The notes: generated by a model not told the origin, from the letters alone. A stretch of DNA of 64,000 nucleotides from Telopea speciosissima (GCF_018873765.1 NC_057926.1:56433378-56497377), one strand, 5' to 3'. Shown: positions 1-11,645, counted from the stretch's first letter. Numbers and translations are program-made.

Positions 1-940
1 ATTATTCTACACTGAGAGATGACATTAAGTTTTTTTATTCATTTTTTCTTTTAAAAGAAAAAAAAAATAATTAATGTCTCTAAACGTAGGATACGCTATT
101 GATTTAGAAAACCCTCGCCCATAAAATAATAATTGATTGTCTAAAAATCAAGGTGCCTAGTAACTGTATGAAATAGATTTGGTCAAAGTCTAATTCAATG
201 ATATATCATTTTTTTTGATAAAGAAAGTTTTTTTGATATTCCTTTCTCCCATGTATTCTATGCATATATTGGTAGTCCAAGCCATTGTTTTTAAATCTGT
301 ACTTGGAATCATATCGAGAAGGTTCTTTTTTCGAGTTCAAATCCCCTCCCTTGTGAATGATCACGCATTCCATTTCACACCGTCCATGGGGTGTGGAGAG
401 TACCGTTGGGGTGTGGATATCATACCCATAGATGGTATGAGATGAGAGGTATGATATGAGATGGGGTGGTTACTCGCAGGGGAGAGGAACCTGATTCTCT
501 ATTTTTGGCCAAGTTTGACGGAGTAGAACACATTACAACAATTAAAAAAGTAAGATAAACTGAAAAAGAAAGAGAATAAGGGGGGGGAGGGGAATTGGTA
601 ACATTTCTTGATTTCAAGCTTGGTTGTGGGTTTAAATCATTGTACACAATAACGTTCTCAAAAACTGCTGTGGTTTGATTCCAATTTCAGTGAAAAACAG
701 TTCTACATCCACACTGAAAAGAAAGCCTGTTCTGATTTAATCAGGTTTGACCGCTTGTGATCAGTTCCACTTTTAAAACTATGGTCCATCCATCGTCTTG
801 GACGTCTCAGATTTTTACAACATCATATGCATGTAATTTCCCTGTTCTTGATATAAGGACGTTGAGGGCTACCTTTGTGTCCACTAGATATGGCTCCATT
901 CTACAAGTCTCGCCGCATATTTGGCCTTTGTAGAAAGGAG

Positions 941-1101
941 GGATTTTATTCGCTTAAGTGTGCAATGCGGCAGTTTGGGGTGGAGATGTCCAACGTTCCG
1001 AGTCATTAATTAACTTTCGTTTTATTTTTGTTGAGCTCAGCACCGTTGGATGTTTGACCTGTCAGGTGTCCATATCTCCTTTCTGAAGAGAATTATTTTC
1101 C
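941..1101. mobile_element. Small non-autonomous TIR element with 9-bp target duplication
   Basis: This 161-bp insertion is flanked by perfect 9-bp direct repeats AGAAAGGAG at 932-940 and 1102-1110. The ends are weakly inverted (GGATTTTATT and, on the other strand, GGAAAATAATT). The opposite arm of the giant palindrome has a single uninterrupted copy of the target at 14344-14352, so the empty site is visible. A 9-bp duplication fits the Mutator superfamily. There is no coding capacity. Confidence 0.6.
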
Positions 1102-1214
1102 AGAAAGGAGCTTCTATGTGGGCCATCCAACTGCGATAAAAATCCTCTGCGGTACAAGATTTGGCGGTGTAGCCTCAATAGAGCACCACGTAGCAACTAC
1201 AAATCGTGCAGTTG

Positions 1215-2155
1215 AGGATTTTTGCACATAGTTTCAAATGTGCAGACCCATTTGACAACTGATTCACATCCTCTATTTCCATTATTTGTACTTCCATCCT
1301 ACTTCCAAGTCCTATGAGAGCGCCACCTGTCTTTATGAGCATCCAATGGTTGACATCGGTCAAATTCAAATATTTTTGAATTTCACCCATGTCATGATTG
1401 AACCACCTTAACCCCTACTCAAATCGGTTAATCCTTACTCAAACCGAACCCAACCCAACTTGTGCTTAAACCAAACTAGGGTTTAAACAATTCAAACAAA
1501 AATCCCCAAATAGATTTGATTGGTTCTTCTCTTCTTCCCAAAAACGCAGAGTAACAAAAGATCCATCCATCGTCTTCTTCCCAAAAAACGGGGAGCAGAG
1601 CAAGCTCGCTTCTTCTTCCATCCATCATTCTTCTCTTCTTCTTCCCAAAAGTGCTATCAAACTAAACCTAAAAACGCAGAGGTTCACGAGCAGAGCAAAG
1701 CCCTAAAACGAATTGCAGAACCGAGACCGTGAGAGGGAAGTGGCCGGCGGAGGGAACTGGACGAGGAAGAGGAGCGGAGCAGAAGAAGGATTTCACTGAG
1801 GTGTTCTTTATCCATCGTCTTCTTCCCAAAAAACCGCAGAGGTTCAGCTTGAGCACTTCTGTAAGTATTTTTTTTTTCTTTAGGAACGTTTCGGCCGAAT
1901 CCCAATGAGGTGTTCTTCATCCATGATGTTTTATTATTTTTATTTGATGCCATGTTTTCGGCCTTGAAATATGAATTTTGCTGCTATTTCATTAGGGTTC
2001 TTTACGTTTTCTTGCACAGTAAACTAATTTTGTTACTCATGAGCATGACCCACAAAAACTAGATAAAGCCATGGATATGACTTGAGCCAACTATTTAGGA
2101 TTTTGCCTTCTCTGTTTCTTCGCATTCCTTAGAGCAAAAGGATGATCTGTTTTGT
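1215..2155. repeat. Left inverted arm of the foldback element
   Basis: Its reverse complement matches about 4840-5740. Shared anchors are the segment at 1260-1400 (with 5575-5740), the AAACCCTA-rich stretch near 1480 (with 5510), and the closing segment 1900-2150 (with 4845-5090). Several open frames here are only shadows of the degenerate CTTCTTCCCAAAAACGC-type subrepeats and are not genes. Confidence 0.75.
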
Positions 2156-3083
2156 TAGTTTATACTTTGGTCAGTTTGTATGTTTGCATTTGCTAGCCAA
2201 TAGTTTGATGTTTGAACTTGAGCTTTGCTGTTAGAAGGGAAAATATTTAGCAAATATTGAATTGGTTCCTTTCCAAATTATTGTTAATCAAGATAGAAAA
2301 ATGATTTGATCTGAAAACACTGAGCCAGCTTTGATCAAGGTCAACAAACCCTGTCAATACCCAGAACATTGACCCTCGTTTTTCCAAGTTTGATTTTCAA
2401 AGAGCAACTTATTGGGGGGGGGGGGGGTGATCAGAAAGCTCTACCAAGATGGAGGCAGGTTCTTCAGGACAGGTGAAGAGGTCAACAGTAAGAAAGAGAC
2501 ACCCAAATTACCCTTATTTATATTCTATTCTGTGAAGTCTCTCTCATATGCTCGACATTATTTCAAGAAAAGCCCGAAATGGAATCAAGAGATATCATGC
2601 CTTTGATTATTTCTCCAGAGCTTCAATTCCATTATGAACACAGTCATTTAACAAACCATGCTCTTTCTTAGTTCTTAATTCTGAATTATTCTTGTTAGAC
2701 TTGCATATGCATTTTTTCCTAATAGATGAACAGACTTATGACAACAGTTATTCAACAAACCATGCTCTTTCTGATTTCTTAATTCTGATTTATTCTTGTT
2801 AGACTTGCATATAGATGAACAAACTTAAGACCAAATGTATTTTTTTTATGTTAGTTAAACATAAAAAATTGAAGCCCTATGGAACTCTGAAAGATAAAGT
2901 ATACACCAATGGAAATTTAAAGTTGACCAACCAAAGATTAATGGAGAGAGTCACTATTTTATTTGACAACCTCACCAAGAGAAATATTGGCATAAGTCTA
3001 TTTTTCTAGATTTTATAGTTTGACAATTTAGATTTTTTTTTTGATTGATTGCCCCTTAACTAACATGGATTATGCAAATATAT
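2156..3083. other. Foldback interior, no recognised gene
   Basis: This stretch has AT-rich sequence and a poly-G run near 2414-2427. A direct repeat of about 60 bp occurs at 2650-2712 and 2750-2812 (both contain AACAAACCATGCTCTTTCT). No gene or conserved motif was recognised. Confidence 0.4.
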
Positions 3084-3155
3084 GAGTCTCTAGCTCAAAA
3101 GGAAGAGCACCTGGGTTTGTTCCCAGGAGATGATGGTCCGAGTCCATCAAGACTC
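3084..3155 (+). other. tRNA-like segment (degenerate)
   Basis: The 72 bases can be drawn as a cloverleaf: an acceptor stem GAGTCTC against AAGACTC with one mismatch, a D arm GCTC/GAGC, an anticodon arm CCTGGG/CCCAGG with a 6-base loop, and a T arm GATGG/CCATC with loop TCCGAGT. The anticodon loop is the wrong size and lacks a clear anticodon, so this is more likely a tRNA-derived remnant than a working tRNA. A related inverted copy lies at 3702-3771. Confidence 0.45.
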
Positions 3156-3701
3156 GTGTATGATTCAGTAGGTTCTTTATTTACTGTTATTGGATTTCTC
3201 TTTAAATCTGGGTTCTTGATGATGGTGGTGAGACTATTTACATGTACTCCTAGTTTAGTCTCTTTTACTGTGTTACTTAAGAATTCACTCAGTTATGGGG
3301 TCGGTGATCCTATAAATCAGCTATTCACTGTTTCAGGTATTATGAGTGCACTAGGTTTTGGGTTTCTTTTATAGATTTTTCTTTGTATTATTGGTATAAT
3401 GTTTCTGTCTTTCCTTTTGATTTTCTTGGTGAATAAGATCTCTCAAAATGAGACTAGCTTGATCAGGTGTCTCAAGCTAATGTGAACCATTTTCGGATCT
3501 TTGATGGCACTTGTAGGAGCATTAATGAGCTCAAGGGGAAGAAGATGAGCAGCCCTGTGCTGATCAATAGCATCAGCCTTTGAAAGTAATCGACACCAAC
3601 AACAAAAAGAATTTAAAAAATAATAATAATAAAGACAAGGACATTTCAACATTGCATGCTAGATAGCCATAGTTGGTAATGTCATATCAGGTTAGGAGTA
3701 T
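3156..3701. other. Spacer between the tRNA-like segments, no recognised gene
   Basis: An open frame of about 100 codons crosses 3072-3374 but overlaps the tRNA-like segment and shows no recognisable motif. A shorter reverse-strand frame (3443-3652) is also unrecognised. Neither has support as a gene. Confidence 0.3.
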
Positions 3702-3771
3702 GAGTCCTGATGGATTTGAACCATCATACCCTGGAATTCCTAGGTGCTCTACCATTTTGAGCTAAGGACTC
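3702..3771 (-). other. tRNA-like segment, inverted relative to 3084-3155
   Basis: On the minus strand this 70-base segment has a perfect 7-bp acceptor stem (GAGTCCT with AGGACTC), a D arm GCTC/GAGC around AAAATGGTA, and a perfect T arm GATGG/CCATC with the canonical loop TTCAAAT. The anticodon region is two to three bases short of a normal arm. The intact T arm and acceptor stem point to tRNA ancestry (tRNA pseudogene or SINE head); the anticodon defect argues against function. Confidence 0.5.
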
Positions 3772-3954
3772 ACCATCCAATCATTAATTGATTGTGATCA
3801 AATGTGAGGGAAACTAAGTATCAACAAAATGATAATGAAATGCATGATGGATTTTTAGGAACAAAATGAACTAAACTGGTTCAGTTATCCATTGAAGATT
3901 ACAGATTCTGAGATCAGATGGGCATATTTTAATTCAGTTATCCATTACATTCTT

Positions 3955-4360
3955 TGGAGCAACACCAATGTTTCTATTACCACAAGTAGTACTCCTACTA
4001 CTGCTTCCCTTCTCAGAACTCAAGAAAGCTTAGTGGGTCCCATGTATCAGTACCAAGTGAAAGACAATTTTCTCATGTTTGGAGGTACTGCTGAACCAAG
4101 TTGTAGCTTTTCCAATGGAAGTAGCAACAACCAGATCAGCTATGGAAAAGAGATTGAATATGCATATGGTGGTGGTGGTGTTAATGGTGAGCAGTAGCAG
4201 TAGCAGCAGCAACAGATGGGTCTTGGGACATATCTCTTTAATGGGGTTGAAGAAAACCAGAAATTCTTCCTTGGTAGCAACAATGGAGGTCATCATGGAT
4301 TTGATGGTTGTACTGAGAAACCAAATGGGTTGTGGGGAGAAGCTCCATTAATTTTTTAAC
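3955..4360 (+). pseudogene. Captured R2R3-MYB C-terminal fragment (RAX/MYB36-like)
   Basis: One frame encodes segments such as SLVGPMYQYQVKDNFLMFGG, QISYGKEIEY, a glycine run and NGVEENQKFFLGSN, ending near NGLWGEAPL. These resemble the C-terminal half of subgroup 14 R2R3-MYB transcription factors (RAX1/MYB84/MYB36 relatives). The MYB DNA-binding repeats are absent, and two TAG stops interrupt a polyglutamine stretch around 4195-4203, so it cannot make a functional factor. It sits between the inverted arms of the foldback element, which suggests capture by that element. The assignment rests on remembered family motifs and should be searched. Confidence 0.55.
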
Positions 4361-4839
4361 AAAATTAGTCCTCCTCAATATGTCTACAGACCATGTCAAA
4401 AGATTCATAAATCCATCTGACCAAATTGCTTTCCTGCTTAGAGTTGTGTGAAAGCATAAAAATCAAGGAAAAGTAGTGATCAATTGAAAAAAGTCTTTCT
4501 TTTCATTTTAAACTTAGCAACACTTTTCTTTACTCTGTCCAAGTTTTTCTTCACCATTGGTAATCTCTTTCCCTACCACTTTTGGTGATTGGATCCAACT
4601 CTTGAGCAATGCGACAATGCCAAATGAATGTTTCCACCATGAATTGGTCCTCATTCGCATAAAGGTAAATGCAATATACCATTTAGTACCATGAATTGCC
4701 AAATGACACTTGAATACGCATACTTTTTCAAATGAATAGGTTCTCTCATTCAATAATTGAGTGAGAACTTGATGGATCGTGTAGGATTGTGTTTTCTGCA
4801 GATCCACTCATCGATTTGGTTGAGCACTAAAATCAAACA
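4361..4839. other. Foldback interior, right side, no recognised gene
   Basis: AT-rich sequence follows the MYB-like fragment up to the right inverted arm. The 97-codon reverse-strand frame at 4514-4807 has no recognisable domain and is not supported as a gene. Confidence 0.3.
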
Positions 4840-5740
4840 AAACAGATCATCCTCTTACTCTAAAGAATGCGAAGAAACAGAGAAGGAAAAAACCTAAAAA
4901 TTTGGCTCAAGTCATAACCATAGCTTTATCTAGCTTTAGTGGGTCATGCTCACGAGTAACAAAATTAGTCTACTGTGTAAGAAAACGTAAAGAACCCTAA
5001 TGAAATAGCAGCAAAATTCGTATTTCAAGGCAGGAAACATGGCATCAAATAAAAATAATAAAGCATCATGGATGAAGAACACTTCATTAGGGTTCGACCG
5101 AGACTCCGTTCCAAAAGAAAAAAAAATGGGAAAAAGACGATGGATGAAGAACACCTCAGTTTTCGGAAGAAGAGGAGAAGAGCGTCCTGAGTTCGGCCGA
5201 GATGTTCGTTCGTGGTGCTCTGAGGTTCTGCTCTGCGTTTTTTGGGAAGAAAAAGAGAAGAACGATGGATGCTTGCATGCTTGCTCTGCTCACATCTTTT
5301 GACCTCCGCCCCACTCCTCTCTCACGGTCTCGGTTCTGCAACTCGTTTTAGGGCTTTGCTCTGCTCGTGAACCTCTGCGTTTTTGGGGAGAAGAAGAGAA
5401 GAACGACGGATGGAGGAAGAAGAGAAGCTTGCTCTCCTAATCTGTGTTTTTTGGGAAGAAGACGATGAATAGCCAAATCTATTTGGGGATTTTGGGTTTG
5501 AATTGTTTAAACCCTATATTGGTTTAAGGGTAGGTTGGGTTGGGTTCGGTTTGAGTAAGAATGAACCGGTTTGAGTGGGGTTTAATCATGACCGGGGTGA
5601 AATTCAAAAAAATTTGAATTTGACTGATGTCAACTTTTGGATGTTCATAAAGACAGGTGGCGCTCTCATAGGGTTTGAAAGTAGGATGGAAGTGCAAGTA
5701 ATGGAAGTAGAGGATGTGAATCCTTTCAGAACCCGTTTGA
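4840..5740. repeat. Right inverted arm of the foldback element
   Basis: This is the reverse complement of about 1215-2155 with scattered substitutions and differing numbers of the internal CTTCTTCCCAAAAACGC-type subrepeats. The flanking 5741-6367 includes AT-rich sequence and a duplicated segment (TTGATGCTAGATTTAGACTA near 6199 and 6259), with no recognised gene. Confidence 0.75.
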
Positions 5741-7159
5741 GATCTTACTCGCCCCACTACAGAAACCAACTGGGTTTTGTGAATACCCAAATCCCCTGCC
5801 ATCGTGGTATATATTTGTACAATGCTGCAAGTCCTTTCTAGACGTACAGGAATCAAGAACCTAGATAATACTAATATACTATAATGTAATCTCACAAACA
5901 TATGAATACACAATCATTTGGTTGCAAGAGAAATGCAATTATTTCCCTAAGAAATGAAATATATTTTACAAAAAAAAAAAATCATTATTGGTATTTGGTT
6001 GGAATATAAAAATTTCATTGGGAAAGATACAGAATGAACTTTCACCAACCATGGTATTTGAAACTGAAAGAGATAATAAATGTCTTTGTTTGCAGACATT
6101 GATCTATTTCTAAAGACATCGGAGAATTTCTCATTATTAGTTAGGGCATTGGTTCTTTGGATTGGTCACTGAGCAGCTCATCTCAGAAAACCACTTTGAT
6201 GCTAGATTTAGACTAATTAAGAATCATCTTCCAAACAATTTTTAGAAGATTACTTTGATGCTAGATTTAGACTAATTAAATTGAAATTAAACAAATTATT
6301 AGAAAATTACATGAACAAATTATGTTAAAAAGAGATTTGGAGTGCTATAAAAACTCACATGAGAATTATAGTGATGGAACAGAATAGATTTATCATTGAT
6401 GAAAAAACAATTTATGTATGTTTACCCAAAAAAGAAACACCTCATTATATATAGATATCAGTATTGTTTTTGGAAAGGACCGTTATTGATGCCATAAACT
6501 AAAAACAATCTCCCAATTCCTTAATTAAAAAGCACAGGCCCATTTTCATGGTCCAAAACCAATGGCTCAGAGCATGGTTTTAGTGCACAATATCAGAATA
6601 GGTATTAATCACTTTCAAAATCGATGTAGTATCGATATGGATCAACCGTATTGGACAAGTTACCCCTGATTTTTCTTAAAAATGGTTTTTTTAATACTAT
6701 TTCAGCCCTTGTTCATACTGTTTCACCAATTCGGCATCAACCAAGTATTGATATTGATCACCTTCAAACCCCTGCAGTATCAATCGTATCACGCAATTCC
6801 ATACTGATTCCTCAAACTATGGGCCCATGGCCCATACCGTATCTCAGTATCACTTGAGGAATGAGAAGCATTTGATTTTTTTAATAAAGATAATATAGTA
6901 GAACCAATAGAAATAGTGCCTCTTATTAAGCTCAATCAGCCGCCAAAGTGTGAGATGGGCCCACTTAATAATTTACATTTTCCCCACTATTTTTAATCGT
7001 CTCCACTACTCTCCTCTACAGGCTCTACTCCTCCCACTTCCACTGTCTCCAGCGCGAAGCAACCCTAAATAGATCGTGATTTCATATAATGGCGAGCGAT
7101 AACCGTATTTAACGTCGACGAGTACAGAATATATTTCTTTATTTTTTATTTTTCCCTTC

Positions 7160-7450
7160 CTCCACCTGAATTTTTCAAGCGGTAACCGTTCTTTTTAAAA
7201 GCTTATCCGTTTTTTTTCAAAACTCCGCCGAACTTTTCAAACCTACACGAATTCTTAACCCTGTTCGACTTTTACAAATATACGCGAACTTTTCAAAGCC
7301 AATTTATTTCTTGGACGAATTTTTATCCGATTGTTTCAAAGGCACACGAAGTTTTCAAAATATGCAAGTACTTGATACAGACGTATCTGAATTTTAACAC
7401 GAAAAATTGTAAACCTTGGACGAACTTTTCCATCTGAATTTTTAAACCCT
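7160..7450. repeat. Degenerate minisatellite in the left palindrome arm
   Basis: Roughly 20-30-bp units resembling CGAACTTTTCAAA followed by ACACGAA-like sequence repeat about ten times with strong divergence. The mirror array occurs in the right arm at about 12415-12715. Subrepeats inside long inverted arms are a known feature of foldback-type transposons. Confidence 0.6.
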
Positions 7451-7596
7451 TTACTGGCTAGTGTGACAACGTACAAACCCTAAGATCTTGCGTCCTCTTA
7501 CTCGCCACTCTCTTCAAGGGGTTTGGTTCGAGATTTAGGGCTGAAGAATTGGGTACTTCTTTAGGAGACCCACAAAACCTCTGCCCTTTACCCTAG

Positions 7597-10500
7597 GAGG
7601 GTCTTCTTTTGTTACTAAAACTCTAGACATGCAACCGTGTTTGCGTCCAGTTCTTGAAGTGGAACAAGGATGCGTTTGGACATGTTGCTCACCTCAAAAC
7701 CAAGTTCTTTTCATCACATCTTTCTGAATCGGAGCGTGCTACCCCTGATTTCCAAACGCTCCAACAGGTCACTCAGAAATTGAATTGGATCTTTGATGCA
7801 GAAGAGTTGTTTTGGCTTCAAAAGTCCAGACATTTTTATATAAAAGACGATGACCGTAATACCAAATTCTATCATTCTGTTACTTGAACCAATCTCAGAA
7901 AGCGCTGCAACATCTCCATCAAGGACGACTTTGGCAACATGATTGCTGATCCAAAAGCTGTTGCACATATATTTGCAATCCATCTTCAGAATATATTTAC
8001 TTCTTCCAATCCGCTGGACGCTAGTTTTGTGAAGTGCCTTTTCCCACCTATGTTTCAAGCTGGTGAATCTGATTATCTCTGTACCGCCCCTTCATTGGAT
8101 GAGGTTAAAATGTAGTGTTTTCGCTCGGTCCCTTGAAAGCTCCAGGTATGGATGGGTTTGATGCTGGCTTCCTCCAAAAGTTCTGGGAACTGGTCCACCC
8201 TGATGTTTTCAGAATGGTTGAGGAATTTTTTATATCTGGCTTCATCCCCTCTGGTATGAATCATATCCTTATTTGCCTTATTCCTAAGATGGATAAATCT
8301 TCTTCTGTTAGTGATTTTAGGTCTATTAGCCTATGTAATATCTCTTATAACATTCTCTCTAAACTTATTGCTATTAGACTTAAAACGTGTCTTCAGTCGT
8401 TTATTTCACCTTTTCAGACTGCTTTTATTCCAAGTAGACAAATTGTTGATAACATTGTCTTAGCGTAGGAAATTTTTCACTTCTTTAAGTATACCGAAGG
8501 TAAAGAAGGGTTTGTAGCTATCAAAATAGATATGTCTAAGGCTTATGATAGGATTGAATGGAGTCTAATTACTTCTCTATTTAGATTTTTAGGATTTTGT
8601 GATAAATGGATCCACTTGGTATATTCTCTTATCTCCACTGCTTCTTTTTCTATTAAATTAAACGGGAGTCCTTTTGATTTTTTTCATGTTTCCAGGGGCC
8701 TTCGACAAGGATGCCCCCTTAGTCCTGTTCTATTCATTGTTGCTATGGAAGTCTTGTCTCGTCTGCTTTCTGCTTATCGGGATCTTGATTTGTTTCGTGG
8801 TGTTCGACTATCGTGTTCTGGCCCTGAAATCTCTCACCTTCTTTTTGCTGATGATATTTTCATATTTTGTCGGGCTAACCAGGAGGATTTGCTCTCCATC
8901 AAAGCTATTCTTGATCTCTTCTTTGATCTCTCTGGACAAGAGATTAATTATGCCAAGAGTGGGATACACTTCAGTAAAAACGTTCCTGTCGCTACCAGAT
9001 CTTTTTTATCCTCGGTAATTGGGATTAAGGAAATGTCTAGGGAATCTTTGTACTTGGGAACTAACCTGTTTCATGGGAAATCTAAATCTAGAGAGCTGGA
9101 GAGTTTGATTTCGCGTTTGCAAGGTAAACTGGCATCGTGGAAAACAAAATCGCTATCGTTTGCTAGGCGGGGTGTTCTTATTAAATTTGTGTTGGCCTCT
9201 TTCCCTGCTTTTCTGATGCAATGTTTTCGATTCCCTGCTCAAGTCTATCGTAAAATTGATTCGATCTGTCTTCAGTTTTGGTTGGGCAATTGTGGGGCCA
9301 GGAAAAAACCTTCTTTAATTTCTTGGGATAAGATGTGTAGACCTAAAGCTTCTGGGGGGTTGGGGTTTAGGAAGTCTGAACATCATAACCAGGATTTGCT
9401 TTTAAAACTGGGATGGCGGTTAATAACTGAACCAACTTCCTTATGGGCCAGGGTTTTAAAGGCCAAGTATTTTCCCAAGACCAATTTTTTTTATCCTCGA
9501 ACTAAAGGTAAGAAAGGCTCTTGGACCTGGAATAGCATTACACAAGTAACCCCAATTCTGAAGAGGTTAGTGGGTAGGCGTATTGGTAATGGTTGTTCTA
9601 CTTCTTTCTGGTATGATAAATGGATTCCTTCTTGTTCTTCTAATCGCGCAAGAGTCTGATTTCTAGGCCCCTCTCTAAGGAAATCTAAGTTACTGACTGT
9701 GAGCCACTTCATAAATGACACTAATTGGAATAACGATCTCATTAAAGACTGTCTCCCTCATTGTATTGCTCGTCAAATTCAATCTATTAAGCTTTCTAAT
9801 TCTAACGATCAATGGTACTGTCTTAAGCCCAAATCAGGTCAGTTCTCCACTAAAATTGCTGTAAGGCACTTAATTTCCTACTCTGCTGCAACATCTGATA
9901 ATTTTGTAGGTTGGTGGAACTTTTTTTGAAAACTTCCTATTCACCCTAAGTTTAAAGTTTTCTTTTGGCGTTTACTCAATGCAGGACTCCCTACCAAGGA
10001 TATTATATCAAAATGGAGGCCGATTGACTCGACCTGTGCTCTCTGTGGAACTGGTGTTGAATCTCTTTGGTACCTTTTCTTTTCTTGTGATTGGGTTAAA
10101 CGCATCTAGGCAGCGGGACCTTTGGGGCTGAGGCCTGATTGTCTGGGCTTTGATACTATCACTCTTTTCTGCCGGTTCTTCTATTTTTACTTTCGGTCTA
10201 AAAAAACTGTTTCAATATGGTTTTTTAGCATTTTTATTATAACTTGTTACTTTATTTGGACATGTAGAAACAAATTATTGGTTGACTCCTCACAACCTAA
10301 TCCTTCATGGATTATCCAAGTCGTCTCTCAATGGATTGTTGATCTCAAATTATATGACTTTGGCTGTCATTCTCAGACTGATTGGGTGCATGATATTGTA
10401 TTCCCGTTGAAGCCTTCGTTCTTTGTTTTACCTAGTTATGATTTTCCTATCTTAATCTGTGCAGGATTCAGTTCACCTGGACTGACTGAGGCCGGATGGG

Positions 10501-10896
10501 CCTATCTCTTTTTGGTTGATGGCAAATTTAGGTTTTTTGATGCAGGAAAGCTGCTAGTTAGGGACGACTTGGTCTCCTATATTTTTGCGATCCGTAAGGG
10601 TTTGGACCATGCTGCCAGTATTGGATTGCAGATTAAGGAAATTTGGTGTGATAATCGGACGATCACTGAATCTCTTCCATCTCCAACCAAATGCCAATGG
10701 CCATGGCACTTGTTTCCTACACTACTTACGATTTCAGACCTAACTCAGAATGTATATTTCAGGTTTAGCAGTCACAACTTTAGTGCAGTTGTTGCCAAAA
10801 ACTTGGCACGGAATGTTTGTACTGACCACCACGTTTCTCCTTAAGTTGTTATATATTTCTTTGTTTTCCATCGAAAAAAAAAAAAAAAAAAAAAAC
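7597..10896 (+). mobile_element. 5'-truncated LINE (non-LTR retrotransposon)
   Basis: The element carries the reverse transcriptase of plant L1/RTE-like LINEs, then a zinc-knuckle-like zf-RVT region and an RNase H-like tail, and ends in a 22-base A run (10874-10895). The apurinic endonuclease domain and ORF1 are missing, so it is 5' truncated, as is typical after incomplete target-primed reverse transcription. It interrupts the left arm of the giant palindrome: flanking sequence near 7590 and from about 10930 is continuous in the right arm near 12260. No clear target-site duplication was found. Start is approximate. Confidence 0.85.
7654..10843 (+). pseudogene. LINE ORF2 remnant: reverse transcriptase, zf-RVT, RNase H
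   Basis: The reading frame is broken. The N-terminal linker at 7654-7887 ends at a TGA. A frameshift and TAG lie near 8110. The finger/palm region (8115-8468, with GPLKAPGMDGF) ends at a TAG. The main block 8532-9659 carries DMSKAYDRIEW, the GLRQGCPLSPVLF motif and the catalytic FADD box (LLFADDIFIF). After another stop at 9658 come 9699-9929 and the zf-RVT motif (FWRLLNAGLPTK, CALCG), again broken by stops near 9929 and 10108. The RNase H-like end (10122-10844) has GWAYLFLVDG and a WCDN segment. With at least five disruptions it is dead. Confidence 0.85.
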
Positions 10897-11510
10897 TTCC
10901 GCCTCCTCGTTCATCAAATTCTATTATATATATATTTAATGTAATTGATTTGCTATATATCTACTAATCCCCAATTTCAGGTCGATTGGAACAGAGTATT
11001 GAGAGAGATTTTTCTCTTGCAATAATTCTGGTTTTCCGTCATGGGGGTTATTGACGCAAGGAAGAAGAAGACTGCTACTGAGCTACTCTTCCCTTTCTCA
11101 CGATTCCTTCTTTATCTCTTAGTTTCACTCTTCTTGTTCCATATATGCCCTTCTCTTTCTAGTTTAACTCTACTAGTCCTTTCACCTTATTAACAACTCT
11201 TTCTATTACTTGGGCTTTGTTAAATGAGATAGGCCCATGGCAAACCCAAATAGGGTATTGTGACCCAACTTATGTTTTAATGGACTGGAATGGATTGAGT
11301 GGAGCAGGTATCGCTGGATGTAGTGATTGTGTTTTTTAACCCTATACTGGAGAAGATTACATGAATACCAAAAAGAAAGGGAACCAACATGCACCCACTA
11401 ACACACATTCTGTCATACCATTCTTTGTTTTTTTTCTTTTTTTTTTTTTTTTTTTTCTTTTGTCATTGTTTAATCCTAGTTTGGAATCCTTGGATAGTGT
11501 TGGAGTCTAA

Positions 11511-11645
11511 GGTTGTGTTTGGTATGCATTCTCAGAATAAATTATGGGTATAAAATGTATTCTAAAACCTGATTCTTCTCTTTTTTCATTTTAGAATATG
11601 TTCTAAACCCAAAATCTATTCCGAGAATGTATACCAAACACAACC
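11511..11645. mobile_element. Tourist-like MITE at the palindrome centre
   Basis: This 135-bp sequence folds back on itself: it begins GGTTGTGTTTGGTATGCATT and ends with the near-perfect reverse complement. It is flanked by TAA on both sides (11508-11510 and 11646-11648), as in PIF/Harbinger-derived Tourist MITEs. It lies inside the unpaired spacer (about 11406-11784) between the two arms of the giant inverted repeat. The spacer also has a long T run near 11430-11460. Confidence 0.6.

Larger units (their letters stand above)
1140..6367. mobile_element. Foldback-type element block with long inverted arms
   Basis: This block is absent from the matching position of the right palindrome arm (about 14255-14320). 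It contains two inverted arms, about 1215-2155 and 4840-5740, that match over roughly 0.9 kb. Between them lie 2.7 kb of unrelated sequence with a MYB-like coding fragment (3955-4360) and two tRNA-like segments. The arms are built partly from degenerate copies of a motif resembling CTTCTTCCCAAAAACGCAGAG, and the number and order of copies differ between arms. The outer ends and target duplication were not resolved. The segment 5740-6367 may be a separate insertion; it includes a local duplication of about 45 bp (6195-6285). No transposase reading frame is seen. Confidence 0.6.
1..11405. repeat. Left arm of a giant interrupted inverted repeat
   Basis: Reading this arm forward gives the reverse complement of 11785-15385. 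Matching anchors include 1-200 with 15180-15380, 420-660 with 14690-15000, 880-940 with 14345-14590, 6369-6500 with 14120-14260, 6500-6900 with 13700-14110, 7000-7570 with 12290-12850 and 10935-11400 with 11785-12260. The arm is much longer than its partner because it was split by a small element (941-1101), a foldback element (about 1140-6367) and a LINE (about 7597-10896). Without these, each arm is roughly 3 kb. The left end runs off the window. No host gene is seen in the arm. Confidence 0.85.

Noticed and set aside
1520-1953. Overlapping open frames on both strands
   Set aside because: They arise from the CTTCTTCCCAAAAACGC-type subrepeats of the foldback arm and are mirrored in 5039-5341; no domain, no splice context.
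3072-3374. 100-codon open frame
   Set aside because: It begins inside a tRNA-like segment and has no recognisable motif or homologous wording; not supported as a gene.
4030-4351. Alternative frames over the MYB-like fragment
   Set aside because: Frames with runs of L, T or S come from the CAG/GGT repeats read out of frame; only the frame of 3955-4360 shows family motifs.
8674-9018. Second-frame ORF over the LINE reverse transcriptase
   Set aside because: It is a shadow of the true reverse transcriptase frame, which carries the catalytic FADD motif.
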